64,000 bases of DNA from Candidatus Eiseniibacteriota bacterium. Its GTDB lineage: Bacteria; Eisenbacteria; RBG-16-71-46. Location of the stretch: positions 1-64,000 of the forward strand of contig JADJLL010000016.1 in assembly GCA_016710095.1 (NCBI GenBank), in the 5' to 3' direction. The notes beneath the pieces were generated by a model. That model was not told where the DNA came from and did no database searches. It saw nothing but the letters and a program-made list of their open reading frames with translations. Made by a program: the position numbers and the translations under genes. Shown here piece by piece: positions 25,757-35,683 of this stretch. Each line of letters opens with the position of its first letter. The first letter of the stretch is position 1.

Positions 25757-26664
25757 AGACCCTCACCGTGATCGTGCTCGGCTGGAACGGGCTCGCGCTC
25801 ACGCGCGCGACGCTCGACTCGCTCGCGGCGTGCCGCGTGCCCGAGGGCTGGCGCGCGCACGTGATGCTCGTGGACAACGCCTCCACCGACGGCTCGCCCG
25901 CGGCGATCGCCGCCGAGTATCCGTGGGTGGACCTGCAGGCGCTCGCCGAGAACCGCCGCTTCGCCGGTGGCAACAACGTCGGCATCGCGCGCGCGCTCGA
26001 ACAGGGCGCCGACGCGATCATGCTGCTCAACAACGACGTCGTCGCCGATCCGTGGCTCTACGAGAAGCTGCTCGCCGCGCTCGCCGAGAACCCCAAGGCC
26101 GGCGCCGCGGCGCCGCTCATCTACCACGCGTTGCCGAGCAGCGTGATCTGGTACGCGGGCGGGCGCTGCGACACGCGCTGGGCGCACACCGCGCACGTCG
26201 GCATCCGCGAGCGCGACAAGGGGCAGTACCGCGCGATCGAGCGCACCGGGTATCTCACCGGCTGCTGCCTGCTCGCGACGGCCGAGTGCTGGCGCAAGGT
26301 CGGGCTGCTCGACGAGAGCTACTTCATCTACGCCGAGGACGCCGACTGGTCGCTGCGCGCGCGTGCGGCCGGTTACGAACTGCTGTTCGTGCCCACGGCG
26401 CGGCTCTGGCACCAGGTGAGCGCGAGCAGCGGGGGAGCGGCGAGCGCCTGGAAGCTCTACCAGCGCACGCGCGCGAACGCGCTGCTCTGGTCGCGGCACG
26501 CGCACGGGCTCGACGCGTTCACGTCGCGGCTCGGGTTCCTCGCGCAGCACGTGGCGCTCTTGTTCCTGCTCGCGGCGCGTGGGAACTTCCCCGGCGCGCG
26601 CGGCGTCATGACCGCGCTGGCCGACGGAGTCTCGGGACGCAGTCCCGCGGAGGTGAAGTTGTGA
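25753..26664 (+). CDS. GT2 glycosyltransferase, rhamnosyltransferase-like
   Basis: A 303-residue GT-A enzyme of the WbbL/RfbF-like GT2 branch. Motifs: VIVLGWNGLALTRATLDSL, VDNASTDGSPAAIA, ENRRFAGGNNVGIARAL, MLLNNDVVADP (metal-binding DxD equivalent NND), TGCCLLATAECW and YFIYAEDADWSLRARAAGY, which includes the ED catalytic-base region. It is cytoplasmic and has a hydrophobic patch near the C-terminus. The donor is probably a nucleotide deoxysugar, but this is not certain. GTGA overlaps on both sides couple it to its neighbours. Confidence 0.92.
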   Translation: MKTLTVIVLGWNGLALTRATLDSLAACRVPEGWRAHVMLVDNASTDGSPAAIAAEYPWVDLQALAENRRFAGGNNVGIARALEQGADAIMLLNNDVVADPWLYEKLLAALAENPKAGAAAPLIYHALPSSVIWYAGGRCDTRWAHTAHVGIRERDKGQYRAIERTGYLTGCCLLATAECWRKVGLLDESYFIYAEDADWSLRARAAGYELLFVPTARLWHQVSASSGGAASAWKLYQRTRANALLWSRHAHGLDAFTSRLGFLAQHVALLFLLAARGNFPGARGVMTALADGVSGRSPAEVKL

Positions 26665-27538
26665 GCGAGTGGCAGCCTTCCAAGCCCGTCCGCGGTGCGA
26701 ACGAGCCGCCCGTGTTCCTGCGCGAAGTGATCGCGGCGCAGCCGCAGGGCGCGCGCGTGCTCGACGCGGGCTGCGGGCCGGGCTCGTGGCCGTACGAGCT
26801 GCGCCCCGATCTGGACATCACGGGCTTCGACATCAAGTTCCCGCCGGGCCCGCCGCCGCGCGCGCTCACCACGCGTGTGTTCCGCGGCGACCTCGCGCGG
26901 CTGCCGCTGCCCGCGGAGTACTTCGACCTCACGGTCTGTCATTACGTGCTCGAGCACGTCACCGAACTGCGCGAGTGCTGTGACGAACTCGTACGCGTCA
27001 CGAAGCCGGGCGGCACGCTGTACCTGAGCGTCCCGCGCGCCGCGGCGTTCGACGACCGGCTCTATCGCTTCGCGGGCTACTTCGCGAAGTACGCGCTCAT
27101 GAAGTTCAAGAAGCGCGTCGAGCACCAGCAGCGCTTCGACCTCGTGGGGCTGCTCGAACAGTTCCGCCGCCGCGGCATGACGCTCACCGCGCACGCGTTC
27201 GTGCCCGCGGGCTTCTCGTGGATGAACGACGCGCGCACGAAGCCGCTGCAGGGCGCGTTCACCGACACGCTCTGCGCGATCCATCGCGCGACCGGGCTCG
27301 ACCTCGCGGCCGACGCGAACTTCGTGCTCACGTTCGTGAAGACGGGGCGCACCGACGGACCCGACGGCCGCGACCGCGCGGCGCTGCCGGGCAATCGCCG
27401 CGTCACGCACGTGTGCCGGGACTGCGGCGAGCACAGCATCGTCGAAGGCTCGGGGCCTCCGGCCCGTCCGGAGCGTGGCCGAAGCAGTGGGATTGCCCGT
27501 GGTGCGGCAAGCCGAATCCTTTCGGTCGCCCGCGGTGA
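26661..27538 (+). CDS. SAM-dependent methyltransferase with C-terminal zinc ribbon (one-base frameshift near 27460)
   Basis: Motif I is ARVLDAGCGPGSWPYELRP and the downstream SAM region is HYVLEHVTELRECCDEL, typical of Methyltransf_11. The tail begins a zinc ribbon, THVCRDCGEHSIVEG. In the literal frame it then runs through into the next gene. One base over, the matching second half WDCPWCGKPNPFGRPR appears, followed by TGA at 27536-27538. Adding one base near 27455-27465 yields a 292-residue protein with a C-x2-C...C-x2-C ribbon. The literal fusion to the glycosyltransferase is therefore judged an error. The acceptor is unknown, probably a glycan. Confidence 0.8.
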
Positions 27539-27557
27539 GCGGCGTGCGAGTGGCGTC

Positions 27558-28571
27558 ATGAGGGTGCTGCAAGCGCCGTCCGAGATCGCGGGACAGACGA
27601 GCATCCTGTCGCGCGCGCTGCGCGATCTCGGCGTCGAGGCGTGGTCGCTCGCCACGAACCCGACGTTCGCGAACTACCGCGTGGACGAACTGGTGCCGCT
27701 CGACCCGATGTCGCCGCTGCCGCGCTACCTCGGCTACGCGGGGCTGCTCGCGAAGCACCTGAACAAGTGGGACGTGTTCCACTTTCATTTCGGGCGCACG
27801 CTGATCGCGCCGCACAACCTCGACCTGCCGCTCTACCGCGCGATGGGGAAGAAGCTCGTCTTCCATTTCCACGGCTGCGACGTGCGCAACCGCGCACACA
27901 TGCTCGCGACGCACGCGCACTCGACGTGCACCGAGTGCGCGCCGACGTTCTGCATCCCGTCGCGACAGAAGCGCGTGCTTCGCGAGGCGGAGCAGCACGC
28001 GCACGCGCAGATCGTCTCGACGCCCGACCTGCTCGAGTCCGCACCGCTGGCGCGGCAGATGCACGTCGCCGTCTGGCTCGAGGACTACACGCCCGCGCCG
28101 TTCCGCGAGGTGCCGAAGCTCGTGCTGCACGCGCCGACCAACCGCCTCATCAAGGGCACGCCGTACATCGAGCGCGCGTTCGACCAGCTGCGCCCGCGCT
28201 TTCCCGGTGTCGAGTTCCGCGTGGTCGAGAAGCTCGACTGGTCCGAACTCAAAGTGGCGATGCGTGAGTGCGACCTGTTCGTGGACCAGCTCCACATGGG
28301 CTGGTACGGCATGGTGAGCGCCGAGGCGATGGCGTACGCCCGGCCGTCGCTCGCCTACATGCGCCCGGACTTCGAGCCGCTCACCCGCGACTGCCCGCTC
28401 GTGCGCACGAGCGTCGAGACGCTCGTGGACGACGTCGCCGCGCTGCTCACGGACACGCCGCGCCGCCGCGCGATCGGCGAGGCGAGCCGCGCGTACGTCG
28501 AGCGCGAGCACGAGTCGCACGTGATCGCGCGGCGCCTCGTGGACCTGTACCGGAGCATCGGCGCCTCGTGA
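27558..28571 (+). CDS. Glycosyltransferase (GT4-like)
   Basis: A 337-residue protein starting MRVLQAPSEIAGQTSIL. The N-terminal domain has FHFHFGRTLIAPHNLDLPLY and KKLVFHFHGCDVRN, as in GT4 polysaccharide transferases. It carries a cysteine cluster CTECAPTFC near residue 125. The donor half contains LDWSELKVAMRECDLFVDQL and WYGMVSAEAMAYARPSLAYM, equivalent to the donor-binding EX7E region. ATG 27558 is the first start in frame after the methyltransferase stop. The literal frame upstream is open because of the indel described for that gene. Confidence 0.85.
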   Translation: MRVLQAPSEIAGQTSILSRALRDLGVEAWSLATNPTFANYRVDELVPLDPMSPLPRYLGYAGLLAKHLNKWDVFHFHFGRTLIAPHNLDLPLYRAMGKKLVFHFHGCDVRNRAHMLATHAHSTCTECAPTFCIPSRQKRVLREAEQHAHAQIVSTPDLLESAPLARQMHVAVWLEDYTPAPFREVPKLVLHAPTNRLIKGTPYIERAFDQLRPRFPGVEFRVVEKLDWSELKVAMRECDLFVDQLHMGWYGMVSAEAMAYARPSLAYMRPDFEPLTRDCPLVRTSVETLVDDVAALLTDTPRRRAIGEASRAYVEREHESHVIARRLVDLYRSIGAS

Positions 28572-30007
28572 GCATCCGCGATTCGCTCAAGCGCCTCTCC
28601 GGCGATTCGCTCGTCTACGGCCTCGGCCAGGTGGCGGGCAAGGTCGTCAACTTCCTGCTCGTGCCCGTGCTCACGCGCGTGCTCGTGCCCGAGCAGTTCG
28701 GCGTTTCCGAGAACGTCACGCAGTACACGGCGAGCGCGCTGCTCATTCTCGTGCTCGGCATGGACGGCGCGCTCGCGCGCTTCTTCTACGAGCAGCCCGA
28801 CCGCCAGACGCGCGTGCGCATGGTGTCGTCGTCGTTCCTGTTCCGCCTGGTCACGGGCGGCGCCGTCGGCCTGCTGCTCGCCGCGTTCGCCACGCCGCTC
28901 GCCGGCGCGCTCCTGGGCGGCGAGGTGTACGCGAAGTACCTGCGCATCGGCGCGCTCACGCTGCCCGCGACGCTCTTCGTGCTCTTCTCGTACGACGTGC
29001 TGCGCGTGACGTTCCAGCCGTGGAAGTTCATCGCGCTGAACCTCACGTGGACGATCACCGTGGGCGGGCTCACGCTGTACTTCGTGCTCGGGCGTCATCT
29101 GGGCGTCGCGGGCGCGCTCTACGGCAAGCTGTTCGGCGACGCGATCACGGCGGCGGTCGGGCTCGTGCTCTGCCGCCACCACCTGAAGCCGGTGTTCGAC
29201 CGCGACCTGCTGCGCCGCATGCTGTCGTACGGCCTGCCGCTCGTGCCCGTCTCGATCTCGTACGCCGTGATCGGCGCGGTGGACCGCGCGACGCTCACGC
29301 GCGCGTTCTCGCCCGAGGCGGCCGGCGTGTACGCCGTCGCGATGAAGTTCTTCGCGGTGATCACCATGGGCGTCTCGGCGTTCAACCTGGCGTTCGGCCC
29401 GTTCGCTTACGCGCGCGCGCAGGACCCCGACGCGCCCAAGCTCTACGCGCGCGTCTTCACGCTGTACGTCGCGATCGCCTCGCTCGGCGCGCTGATCGTG
29501 GGGGTGTTCGCGCCCGGTCTGGTGGGGCTGCTCGCGACCGAGCGTTACGCCGCGGCCGCCGCGCCCGCGATGTGGCTGACCTTTGCCGCCGTCGCGCAGG
29601 GTGCCTATTCTGTCGCCGTTCTCGGGATCACGCTGGCGCTCCGGACACGGTTGCTCGGCGGTATCGCCGCGCTCGCGGCGGTCGTCGCGATCGTCGCGAA
29701 CACCGTGCTCGTGCCGCGGCTCGGCGCCGAGGGCGCTGCCATGGCGACGTGCCTCGCGCACGTCGCGTCCGCGGTGGCCGCCTACGTGGTGTCGCAGCGC
29801 GTGCATCCGCTTCCGTTCCGCCCCGCGCGTCTCGCGGCGCTGTTCGGCGGCGCGCTCGTGGCGGGATTGCTGGCGGTGCGGTTCGCTCCGGCGGGTTGGC
29901 CGGGCGTGGGAGTGAAGCTGGTCGCGGTGCTCGGCTTCGTGGCGCTCGCCACGGCGCTCGAGGTGTGGAAGGACCGCGGCGCGGTCCGGCATCGTCCGGC
30001 GGCCTGA
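28568..30007 (+). CDS. Wzx-like polysaccharide flippase (MOP superfamily)
   Basis: A 479-residue protein with about twelve to fourteen hydrophobic segments. The N-terminus SGDSLVYGLGQVAGKVVNFL and LVPVLTRVLVPEQFGVSENV is the standard Polysacc_synt opening. LVPVSISYAVIGAVDRATLT fits the repeat at the start of the second half. Family members flip undecaprenyl-linked oligosaccharides across the inner membrane. Its presence means at least one glycan is built inside and exported. GTG start overlaps the glycosyltransferase stop (GTGA). Confidence 0.92.
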   Translation: MSIRDSLKRLSGDSLVYGLGQVAGKVVNFLLVPVLTRVLVPEQFGVSENVTQYTASALLILVLGMDGALARFFYEQPDRQTRVRMVSSSFLFRLVTGGAVGLLLAAFATPLAGALLGGEVYAKYLRIGALTLPATLFVLFSYDVLRVTFQPWKFIALNLTWTITVGGLTLYFVLGRHLGVAGALYGKLFGDAITAAVGLVLCRHHLKPVFDRDLLRRMLSYGLPLVPVSISYAVIGAVDRATLTRAFSPEAAGVYAVAMKFFAVITMGVSAFNLAFGPFAYARAQDPDAPKLYARVFTLYVAIASLGALIVGVFAPGLVGLLATERYAAAAAPAMWLTFAAVAQGAYSVAVLGITLALRTRLLGGIAALAAVVAIVANTVLVPRLGAEGAAMATCLAHVASAVAAYVVSQRVHPLPFRPARLAALFGGALVAGLLAVRFAPAGWPGVGVKLVAVLGFVALATALEVWKDRGAVRHRPAA

Positions 30008-30034
30008 GCCGCCGCCCGAGGAGAACCCGAACGC

Positions 30035-32106
30035 ATGTGTGGTATCGCCGGCATCTTCGATCGTCACGCCCGCGCCGACTTGGGCCGCATCTCGCGCATC
30101 TCGCGCCTCATGCGCCACCGCGGCCCCGACGACGAAGGACTCGTGCTCATCGACGCCTCGACGGGGGACTGGCGCACGCACGGCGGCCCCGACACGCCGC
30201 AGGAGGCGTACCGCTCGGAGTACCCGTACGCGCCCGGCCGCTCGAGCGGCGGCGCGTCGTCGGACGCCGCGTGGCACGTCGCGCTGCTGCACCGCCGGCT
30301 CGCGATCGTCGACCTGAGCCCCGGCGGCCACCAGCCGATGTGCGCGCACTACGGCCGCTTCTGGCTGACGTTCAACGGTGAGATCTACAACTGGATCGAA
30401 CTGCGCGAGGAACTGCGCGGGATGGGCCACGAGTTCGCGACGACGTCGGACTCCGAGGTCATCCTCGCCGCGTACCGCCAGTGGGGCGAAGGGTGCCTGT
30501 CGCACTTCAACGGCATGTTCGCGCTCGCGATCTGGGACGGCGACCGCCACGCGCTCTTCTGCGCGCGCGACCGCCTCGGCGTGAAGCCGTTCTACTACCA
30601 GTACGACGGCTCGCGCTTCGCGTTCGCTTCCGAGCCGCGCGCGCTCGTGCTCACGCAGGAGCAGCGCATCCGTCCGCGCGTGGCCGCGATCCGCGACCTG
30701 CTCGCGCTCGACTGGGTGGATCACGGCGCGCAGACGTTCTTCGAAGGCCTCATGCAGCTGCCGCCCGCGCACTCGCTCACGGTGGGCGAGGGCGGCATCT
30801 CGATCCGCCGCTGGTGGGGGCTCGACGAGCGCGACTATGCGAGCGGCACGAGCGCCGAGTTCGCCGCGCGCTACGCCGACCTGTTCACGGACTCCGTGAA
30901 GCTTCGCCTGCGCGCCGACGTCGAAGTGGGCGCGTGCCTGTCGGGCGGCCTCGACTCGAGCGCCGTCGTCACCACGGCGGGCCGGCTCGAGAACCGCGGG
31001 CTGCACGCGTTCTCGTGCGCGTACGACGAGGGCCCGGCGTTCGACGAGCGTCCGCACATCCGCGCGGCGGTCGAATCGAGCGGCGCGACGAGCCACCTCA
31101 CGATTCCGAACGGCGACGACTTCTGGGACGTGTTCGACGGACTGGCGATGCGCCAGGACGAGCCGACCGCGGGCCCCGGCGTGTACTCGCAGTGGAAGGT
31201 GATGCAGCTCGCGCACGAGAAGGGCATGAAAGTGCTGCTCGACGGACAGGGCGGCGACGAGACGCTCGCCGGTTACTTCCGCTACCTGCCGTCGCGCCTG
31301 CGCGACCTCGCGCGCGCCGGCGACTTCGCCGGCTTCGCGAAGCTGTGGGGACCGGTGTCCGACAAGCTCGGCTTCTCGACCGCGCTGCTGCACACGTTCG
31401 AACCGTGGCTGCCCGCGGCGCTCGTCGCGGAACTGCGCGGGCGCTTCGGCCAGGGCAAGGACCGCGCGCTGTCGGCTTCGCTGCGCCGCGTCGCGAGCGA
31501 CGTGCCCGGCTGGCCGCGCTCCGAGCGCTCCGACGTCTGGCGCCACCTCGCGTTCGACACGCTGATCCGCCAGTTGCCGAGCCTGCTGCGCTACGAGGAC
31601 CGCAACTCGATGGCGTTCTCGATCGAGACGCGCCTGCCGTTCCTCGACTACCGGCTCGTGGAGTTCGCGTTCTCGCTGCCCGACACCGAGAAGCTCGACG
31701 GCGCGCGCACGAAGGCGATCCTGCGCCGCGCGCTCGGCGATCGCGTGCCGCCCGGCGTGCTCGCGCGCCGCGACAAGATGGGCTTCGAGACGCCGACCGA
31801 CCTGTGGCTGCGCGGTCGCTGGCCTGACGAGGCGCGCCGCCGGCTCGCCCGCCCGGGCCCGTTCCAGGACTGGGTGGACGGTGAGTTCGTGCGCGAAGAG
31901 CTCGATGAGTACCTGACCGGCGGCCGGGCGATCGGGCTCCAGGTCTGGCGCTGGCTGAGCCTCGAGGCGTGGTCGCAGGCGTTCCTCGCCGTGGACCCGC
32001 GCCTCGCCGAGCGCGACGACGACTTCTCGCCGCACGCCGGGCGGCATCTCGGCTGGGTCGAGTCCGAAGTACGCGCCGTACGAGCCGCTCACGACGGGGG
32101 CGCTGA
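30035..32106 (+). CDS. asnB: Glutamine-hydrolysing asparagine synthetase-like amidotransferase (3' frameshift, true end uncertain)
   Basis: The N-terminal glutaminase begins MCGIAGIFDRHARA with catalytic Cys2, followed by RLMRHRGPDDEG and FNGEIYNWIELREEL. The synthetase domain has the ATP-pyrophosphatase loop ACLSGGLDSSAVV (about residues 302-314), DGQGGDETLAGYF and SIETRLPFLDYRLVEFAFSL. Homologues within glycan clusters are thought to amidate sugar acids or other glycan parts, not to make asparagine. The sequence is convincing to about 32065; beyond that the frame becomes Arg-rich and runs out of phase over the next glycosyltransferase to a stop at 32965. The next TGA in any frame is 32104-32106, taken as a provisional end; a one-base indel near 32060-32075 is suspected. 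Confidence 0.85.
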
Positions 32107-32111
32107 CCGCC

Positions 32112-33236
32112 GTGGACCTGCTCGTCCTCTCCGAGGTGCGCTGGGGCTACTTCCGCACGCGGAAGCAGTTCCTGCTGTCGCGCTTCCCGGCGCCCTGGCG
32201 GGTGTTCTTCGCCCAGCCTCCGGGCGGCGGCAAGGACGACCCGTGGGAGCCGAAGCAGGAGGGGCGCGTCACCTACTTCACGGTCCCGTTCCTCAAGCCG
32301 GGCACGAAGTCCCCGCTCTACAACGCCGCCGCGGCGACCGCGCTCGGGCGATGGGCGATCGAGGCGGCGGCCGAGCGCTACCTGAACGGCATGCTCCGAA
32401 AGCTGGGGGTCGACCCCGAGCCGGTCGTGATGGCGTCCAACATCTACACGGCCGGAGCGCTTTCGCGGCTCCGCAAGAAGCTGGTACTGTACGACTTCAA
32501 CGACAGTCCCTTTCAGTTCTCCGTGAGTCCCCCATGGGCCCACGGGTACTGGCCGCGCACCATCCGACAGGCGGACGCCGTGTTCGTCGTCTCGGAGTTC
32601 TATCGTCGGCAGCTCGCCGGGGAGACCGATCGGCCCTTGATCCTGCTCGGGAACGGAGTCGAGATGGCGCATTTCGAGGCGCCGCGCGACGTCCCCGCGG
32701 ATCTCGCGTCGTTGCCCCGGCCGCTGATCGGTTACGTGGGATTGTTGTCGCACTTCCTGGACTTCGAGATGTTGGAGGCTCTTCGCCGGAACCGGCGGGG
32801 GGGCACACTGGTATTGGTGGGGCCGGGATCACCCGCGACCGACGCCGCGGTGGCCGAGTTGGGCCGCCGGGAGGGAGTCGCGGTGCTGGGACCCCGTCCA
32901 TACGAGCAGGTGCCGGCCTACATGCAGGCGCTGGACGTCGGGGTGATTCCCTTCCGCGCGGATGATCCGTTCGTGCAGGGCATCAACCCGAACAAGGTGT
33001 ACCAGTACCTCGCGGCCGGTCTGCCCGTGCTCACGACTCCGTTGCTCGATCTCCAGGAGAGCGCACCCGACCTGCTCTTTGCGACTGATGACCGCTCCAT
33101 GAGCCAAGCGCTCGCGACGGCGCTCGACGCGCCGGCCGATCGCGAAAGACGACGCGCACTGGCCCGTCCGCACGACTGGGACGCGCTGGCCGCACGCATG
33201 GTGCACGAGATCGAGGCGCGGCTTCCCGCCGCGTGA
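32112..33236 (+). CDS. GT4-type glycosyltransferase
   Basis: A 374-residue protein. The N-terminus DLLVLSEVRWGYFRTRKQFL suits a first Rossmann strand. The linker and donor domain show LVLYDFNDSPFQFS, RPLIGYVGLLSHFLDFEML, LVLVGPGSP and INPNKVYQYLAAGLPVLTTP, the donor-binding segment of this branch. The best start is GTG 32112, but the frame is open upstream (SSPKYAPYEPLTTGALTA), so the junction with the asparagine synthetase is uncertain and a genuine fusion cannot be fully excluded. The sugar is unknown. Confidence 0.87.
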   Translation: MDLLVLSEVRWGYFRTRKQFLLSRFPAPWRVFFAQPPGGGKDDPWEPKQEGRVTYFTVPFLKPGTKSPLYNAAAATALGRWAIEAAAERYLNGMLRKLGVDPEPVVMASNIYTAGALSRLRKKLVLYDFNDSPFQFSVSPPWAHGYWPRTIRQADAVFVVSEFYRRQLAGETDRPLILLGNGVEMAHFEAPRDVPADLASLPRPLIGYVGLLSHFLDFEMLEALRRNRRGGTLVLVGPGSPATDAAVAELGRREGVAVLGPRPYEQVPAYMQALDVGVIPFRADDPFVQGINPNKVYQYLAAGLPVLTTPLLDLQESAPDLLFATDDRSMSQALATALDAPADRERRRALARPHDWDALAARMVHEIEARLPAA

Positions 33237-33256
33237 ACCCGGAGTCGTAAGCAAAC

Positions 33257-35683
33257 ATGGCCCAGACGAAGCCTGCCCCGAAGCCGAGTGCCTCTTCCGG
33301 CGCCTTCACGCTGACCACGGCGTGGGCCGCGGTCGTGCTCGCGCTCCTCACGATGCTGTTCTTCCACGAAGTCTCGATCGGCGGGCGCACGTTCGTCTCG
33401 CCGGACGCGACCAACCCGCTCGGCTTCGTGCGCATCGGCGAGCAGTCGCTCACGCAGAACCACGTGTACCCGCTCTGGAATCCGTTCGTGTTCCTCGGCA
33501 TGCCGAGCTTCGGTTCGGGCGCGTACAACCCGTGGATCTATCCGCCCGACTGGCCGCTCGCGCTGATCCAGAAGGTCGTGCCGATGCCCGAGCTCACGTG
33601 GCTGCTCATCTACTACTTCCTCGGCGCGTACTTCATGTACCAGCTCGCGCGCGAGTGGGGCGCGCGGCCCGAGGGCGCGCTGCTCGGCGCCGTCGCGTTC
33701 GTGTTCGCGCCGAACCTGGTCGCGGTCGGCGCGCACGGTCACGGCAGCCAGCTCGTGAACTCCGCCTACCTGCCGCTCATGGTCTGGCTCGGCGCGCGCT
33801 GGATGAGGCGCGGCTCGCTCGCGGACCTCGGCGCGCTCGCACTCGCGGGCGGCTTCCAGTTCCTGCGCGGCCACGTGCAGATCTGCTTCTACTCGTGGAT
33901 CGCGGTCACCATGTGGGCGGGCGTGTCGCTGGCGTCGGCGATCCGCACGCCGGGCGAGCTGCCCGCGCGCGCGCTGCGCGCCGTCGGCATCCTCGCCGCG
34001 GCCGCGCTCGCCTTCGGCGTGGCCGGCGTCTACAACCTGCCGCTCAAGGACTACGCGCAGTACTCGATCCGCGGCGGCGACACGGCGGGCGGCGCGGGCT
34101 TCGCGTACGCGACCGGCTGGTCGCTCGCGCCGTACGAAATGCTCGCAGCCGTGATCCCGAACTGGGTCGGCTTCGGCGGCCAGACGTACTGGGGCGGCAT
34201 GCCGTTCACGGACTACCCGAACGTCTACCTCGGCGTCGTCGCGGTGCTGCTCGCGATTCCCGCGCTGCTCGGCGGCGGCGCGCCGCGCGCGTTCGCGTTC
34301 CTGCTCGGCGTGTTCGCGCTGCTCGTGTCGTTCGGCAGCCACTCGGCGCTCTACGCGTGGATGTACGCGCACGTGCCGATGTTCAACAAGTTCCGCATCC
34401 CCGTGATGATCGTGATCCTGCTGCAGCTCTCGATGGCGCTCGCGCTCGCGTGGGGCTGGACCGAGGTCATCGCGCCCGACGCGAAGCGCAAGGCGCTGCA
34501 CGAGAAGCTCTGGTGGGTGGTCGGCGCCGTCGTGCTCGCGTGCGGACTCGCCGTGCTCGGCGGGGGCGAGGGCCTGCGCACGTGGTACGTGACGATGGCG
34601 ACCACGCTCAAGCAGGGCTTCCCGGCCGAAGCGGCGCAGTACGCGTTCGCGGCCTTCACCGCGGACACGCAGAAGGCGCTGATCGCCGCGCTCGTCGTGA
34701 TCGCGGTCGCGATGCTCACGGTGCGCGGCAAGCTCAACGCCGGACTCGCGAGCGTCGTCGCGCTCGTGCTGCTGCTCGGCAGCCTGTGGCCGATCTCGAA
34801 CCAGGTCATGGCGCCGGTGATCGGCGACCCGATCGCGCGCGACAACGAAGCGGGCCGCGACGAGATCGTGGACTTCCTCGAGAAGCAGGGTCCGTGGGGC
34901 AGCTTCCGCGTCGTGTATCCCGAACTGCGCGACAACCGCCTCGCGGGTTTCGGCGTCGCCGTGCTCGGCGGCTACCACGCCGCGAAGCCGCAGCTCTACC
35001 AGGACCTCGTCACGCCCGGCAGCGGCGTCATCCTGAGCGCGCGGCTCTGGACGCTGTGCAACGTGCGCTACCTCGCGCTGAACCAGAACGTGCCGGCCGA
35101 AGCGCTCACGCAGGTGCTCGGGCCGCTCGGCGCCTTCTTCCGTCCGGTCTACAGCGGAGCCGCGGGAGGGGTGTACGAGTACGCGCGCTGGCTGCCGCGC
35201 GCGACGGTCGTGGACGCGTGGGCGGTGATCCCGGACACGGGCGCCGCGGCGGTGGACTCCGTGTCGTCGAGCATGCGCGACCCCGCGACCTTCGCGTTCC
35301 TGTCGAAGGACCCCGGCTTCCCCTCGAGCGACGCGGCCGCGCCGGCCGGCGTCGCGAACATCACGAAATACGGGCTGCACGAAGTCGAGATCGAGGCCGA
35401 AGCCTCCGGTGCGGCGCTCGTGCGGTTGTCCGACCTCTGGTATCCCGACTGGAAGGCGACGGTGGACGGCAAGAGCGCCGAGATCCTCCGTGCCGACCAC
35501 GCGCTCCGCGCCGTGGTGATTCCCGCCGGCAAGCACACCGTCCGCTTCACGTTCGAAAGCGCGTCGTTCCGCAACGGACTCACGTTGTCGGTGATCTGCG
35601 CGCTCGTGGCGCTCGCGCTGCTGGTCGCGGGCATCCTTCTCGATCGTCGTGCCCATCCCACGAAGCCGAGCGAGGCCGTCTGA
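33257..35683 (+). CDS. YfhO-family membrane protein (GT-C-like)
   Basis: An 808-residue polytopic protein. The first loop after the N-terminal helix holds VSPDATNPLGFVRIGEQS and YPLWNPFVFLGMPSFG, the YfhO signature. About twelve membrane helices follow, then a periplasmic C-terminal domain with YPDWKATVDGKSAEILRAD, found across YfhO proteins, and a final helix. Firmicute YfhO proteins are implicated in glycosylating lipoteichoic acid with lipid-linked sugar, so a role transferring sugar from polyprenyl-phosphate donors is plausible. It is followed immediately (TGATG) by a polyprenyl-phosphate mannose synthase-like gene, a natural donor source. Confidence 0.88.
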   Translation: MAQTKPAPKPSASSGAFTLTTAWAAVVLALLTMLFFHEVSIGGRTFVSPDATNPLGFVRIGEQSLTQNHVYPLWNPFVFLGMPSFGSGAYNPWIYPPDWPLALIQKVVPMPELTWLLIYYFLGAYFMYQLAREWGARPEGALLGAVAFVFAPNLVAVGAHGHGSQLVNSAYLPLMVWLGARWMRRGSLADLGALALAGGFQFLRGHVQICFYSWIAVTMWAGVSLASAIRTPGELPARALRAVGILAAAALAFGVAGVYNLPLKDYAQYSIRGGDTAGGAGFAYATGWSLAPYEMLAAVIPNWVGFGGQTYWGGMPFTDYPNVYLGVVAVLLAIPALLGGGAPRAFAFLLGVFALLVSFGSHSALYAWMYAHVPMFNKFRIPVMIVILLQLSMALALAWGWTEVIAPDAKRKALHEKLWWVVGAVVLACGLAVLGGGEGLRTWYVTMATTLKQGFPAEAAQYAFAAFTADTQKALIAALVVIAVAMLTVRGKLNAGLASVVALVLLLGSLWPISNQVMAPVIGDPIARDNEAGRDEIVDFLEKQGPWGSFRVVYPELRDNRLAGFGVAVLGGYHAAKPQLYQDLVTPGSGVILSARLWTLCNVRYLALNQNVPAEALTQVLGPLGAFFRPVYSGAAGGVYEYARWLPRATVVDAWAVIPDTGAAAVDSVSSSMRDPATFAFLSKDPGFPSSDAAAPAGVANITKYGLHEVEIEAEASGAALVRLSDLWYPDWKATVDGKSAEILRADHALRAVVIPAGKHTVRFTFESASFRNGLTLSVICALVALALLVAGILLDRRAHPTKPSEAV

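Noticed and set aside
26661..28571. A methyltransferase-glycosyltransferase fusion
   Set aside because: The second half of a zinc ribbon and a stop appear in the neighbouring frame, and the region between is out-of-frame Arg/Ala-rich sequence.
32107..32965. Out-of-phase 3' extension of the asparagine synthetase
   Set aside because: It is Arg/Ala/Gly-rich and overlies a well-supported glycosyltransferase in another frame.
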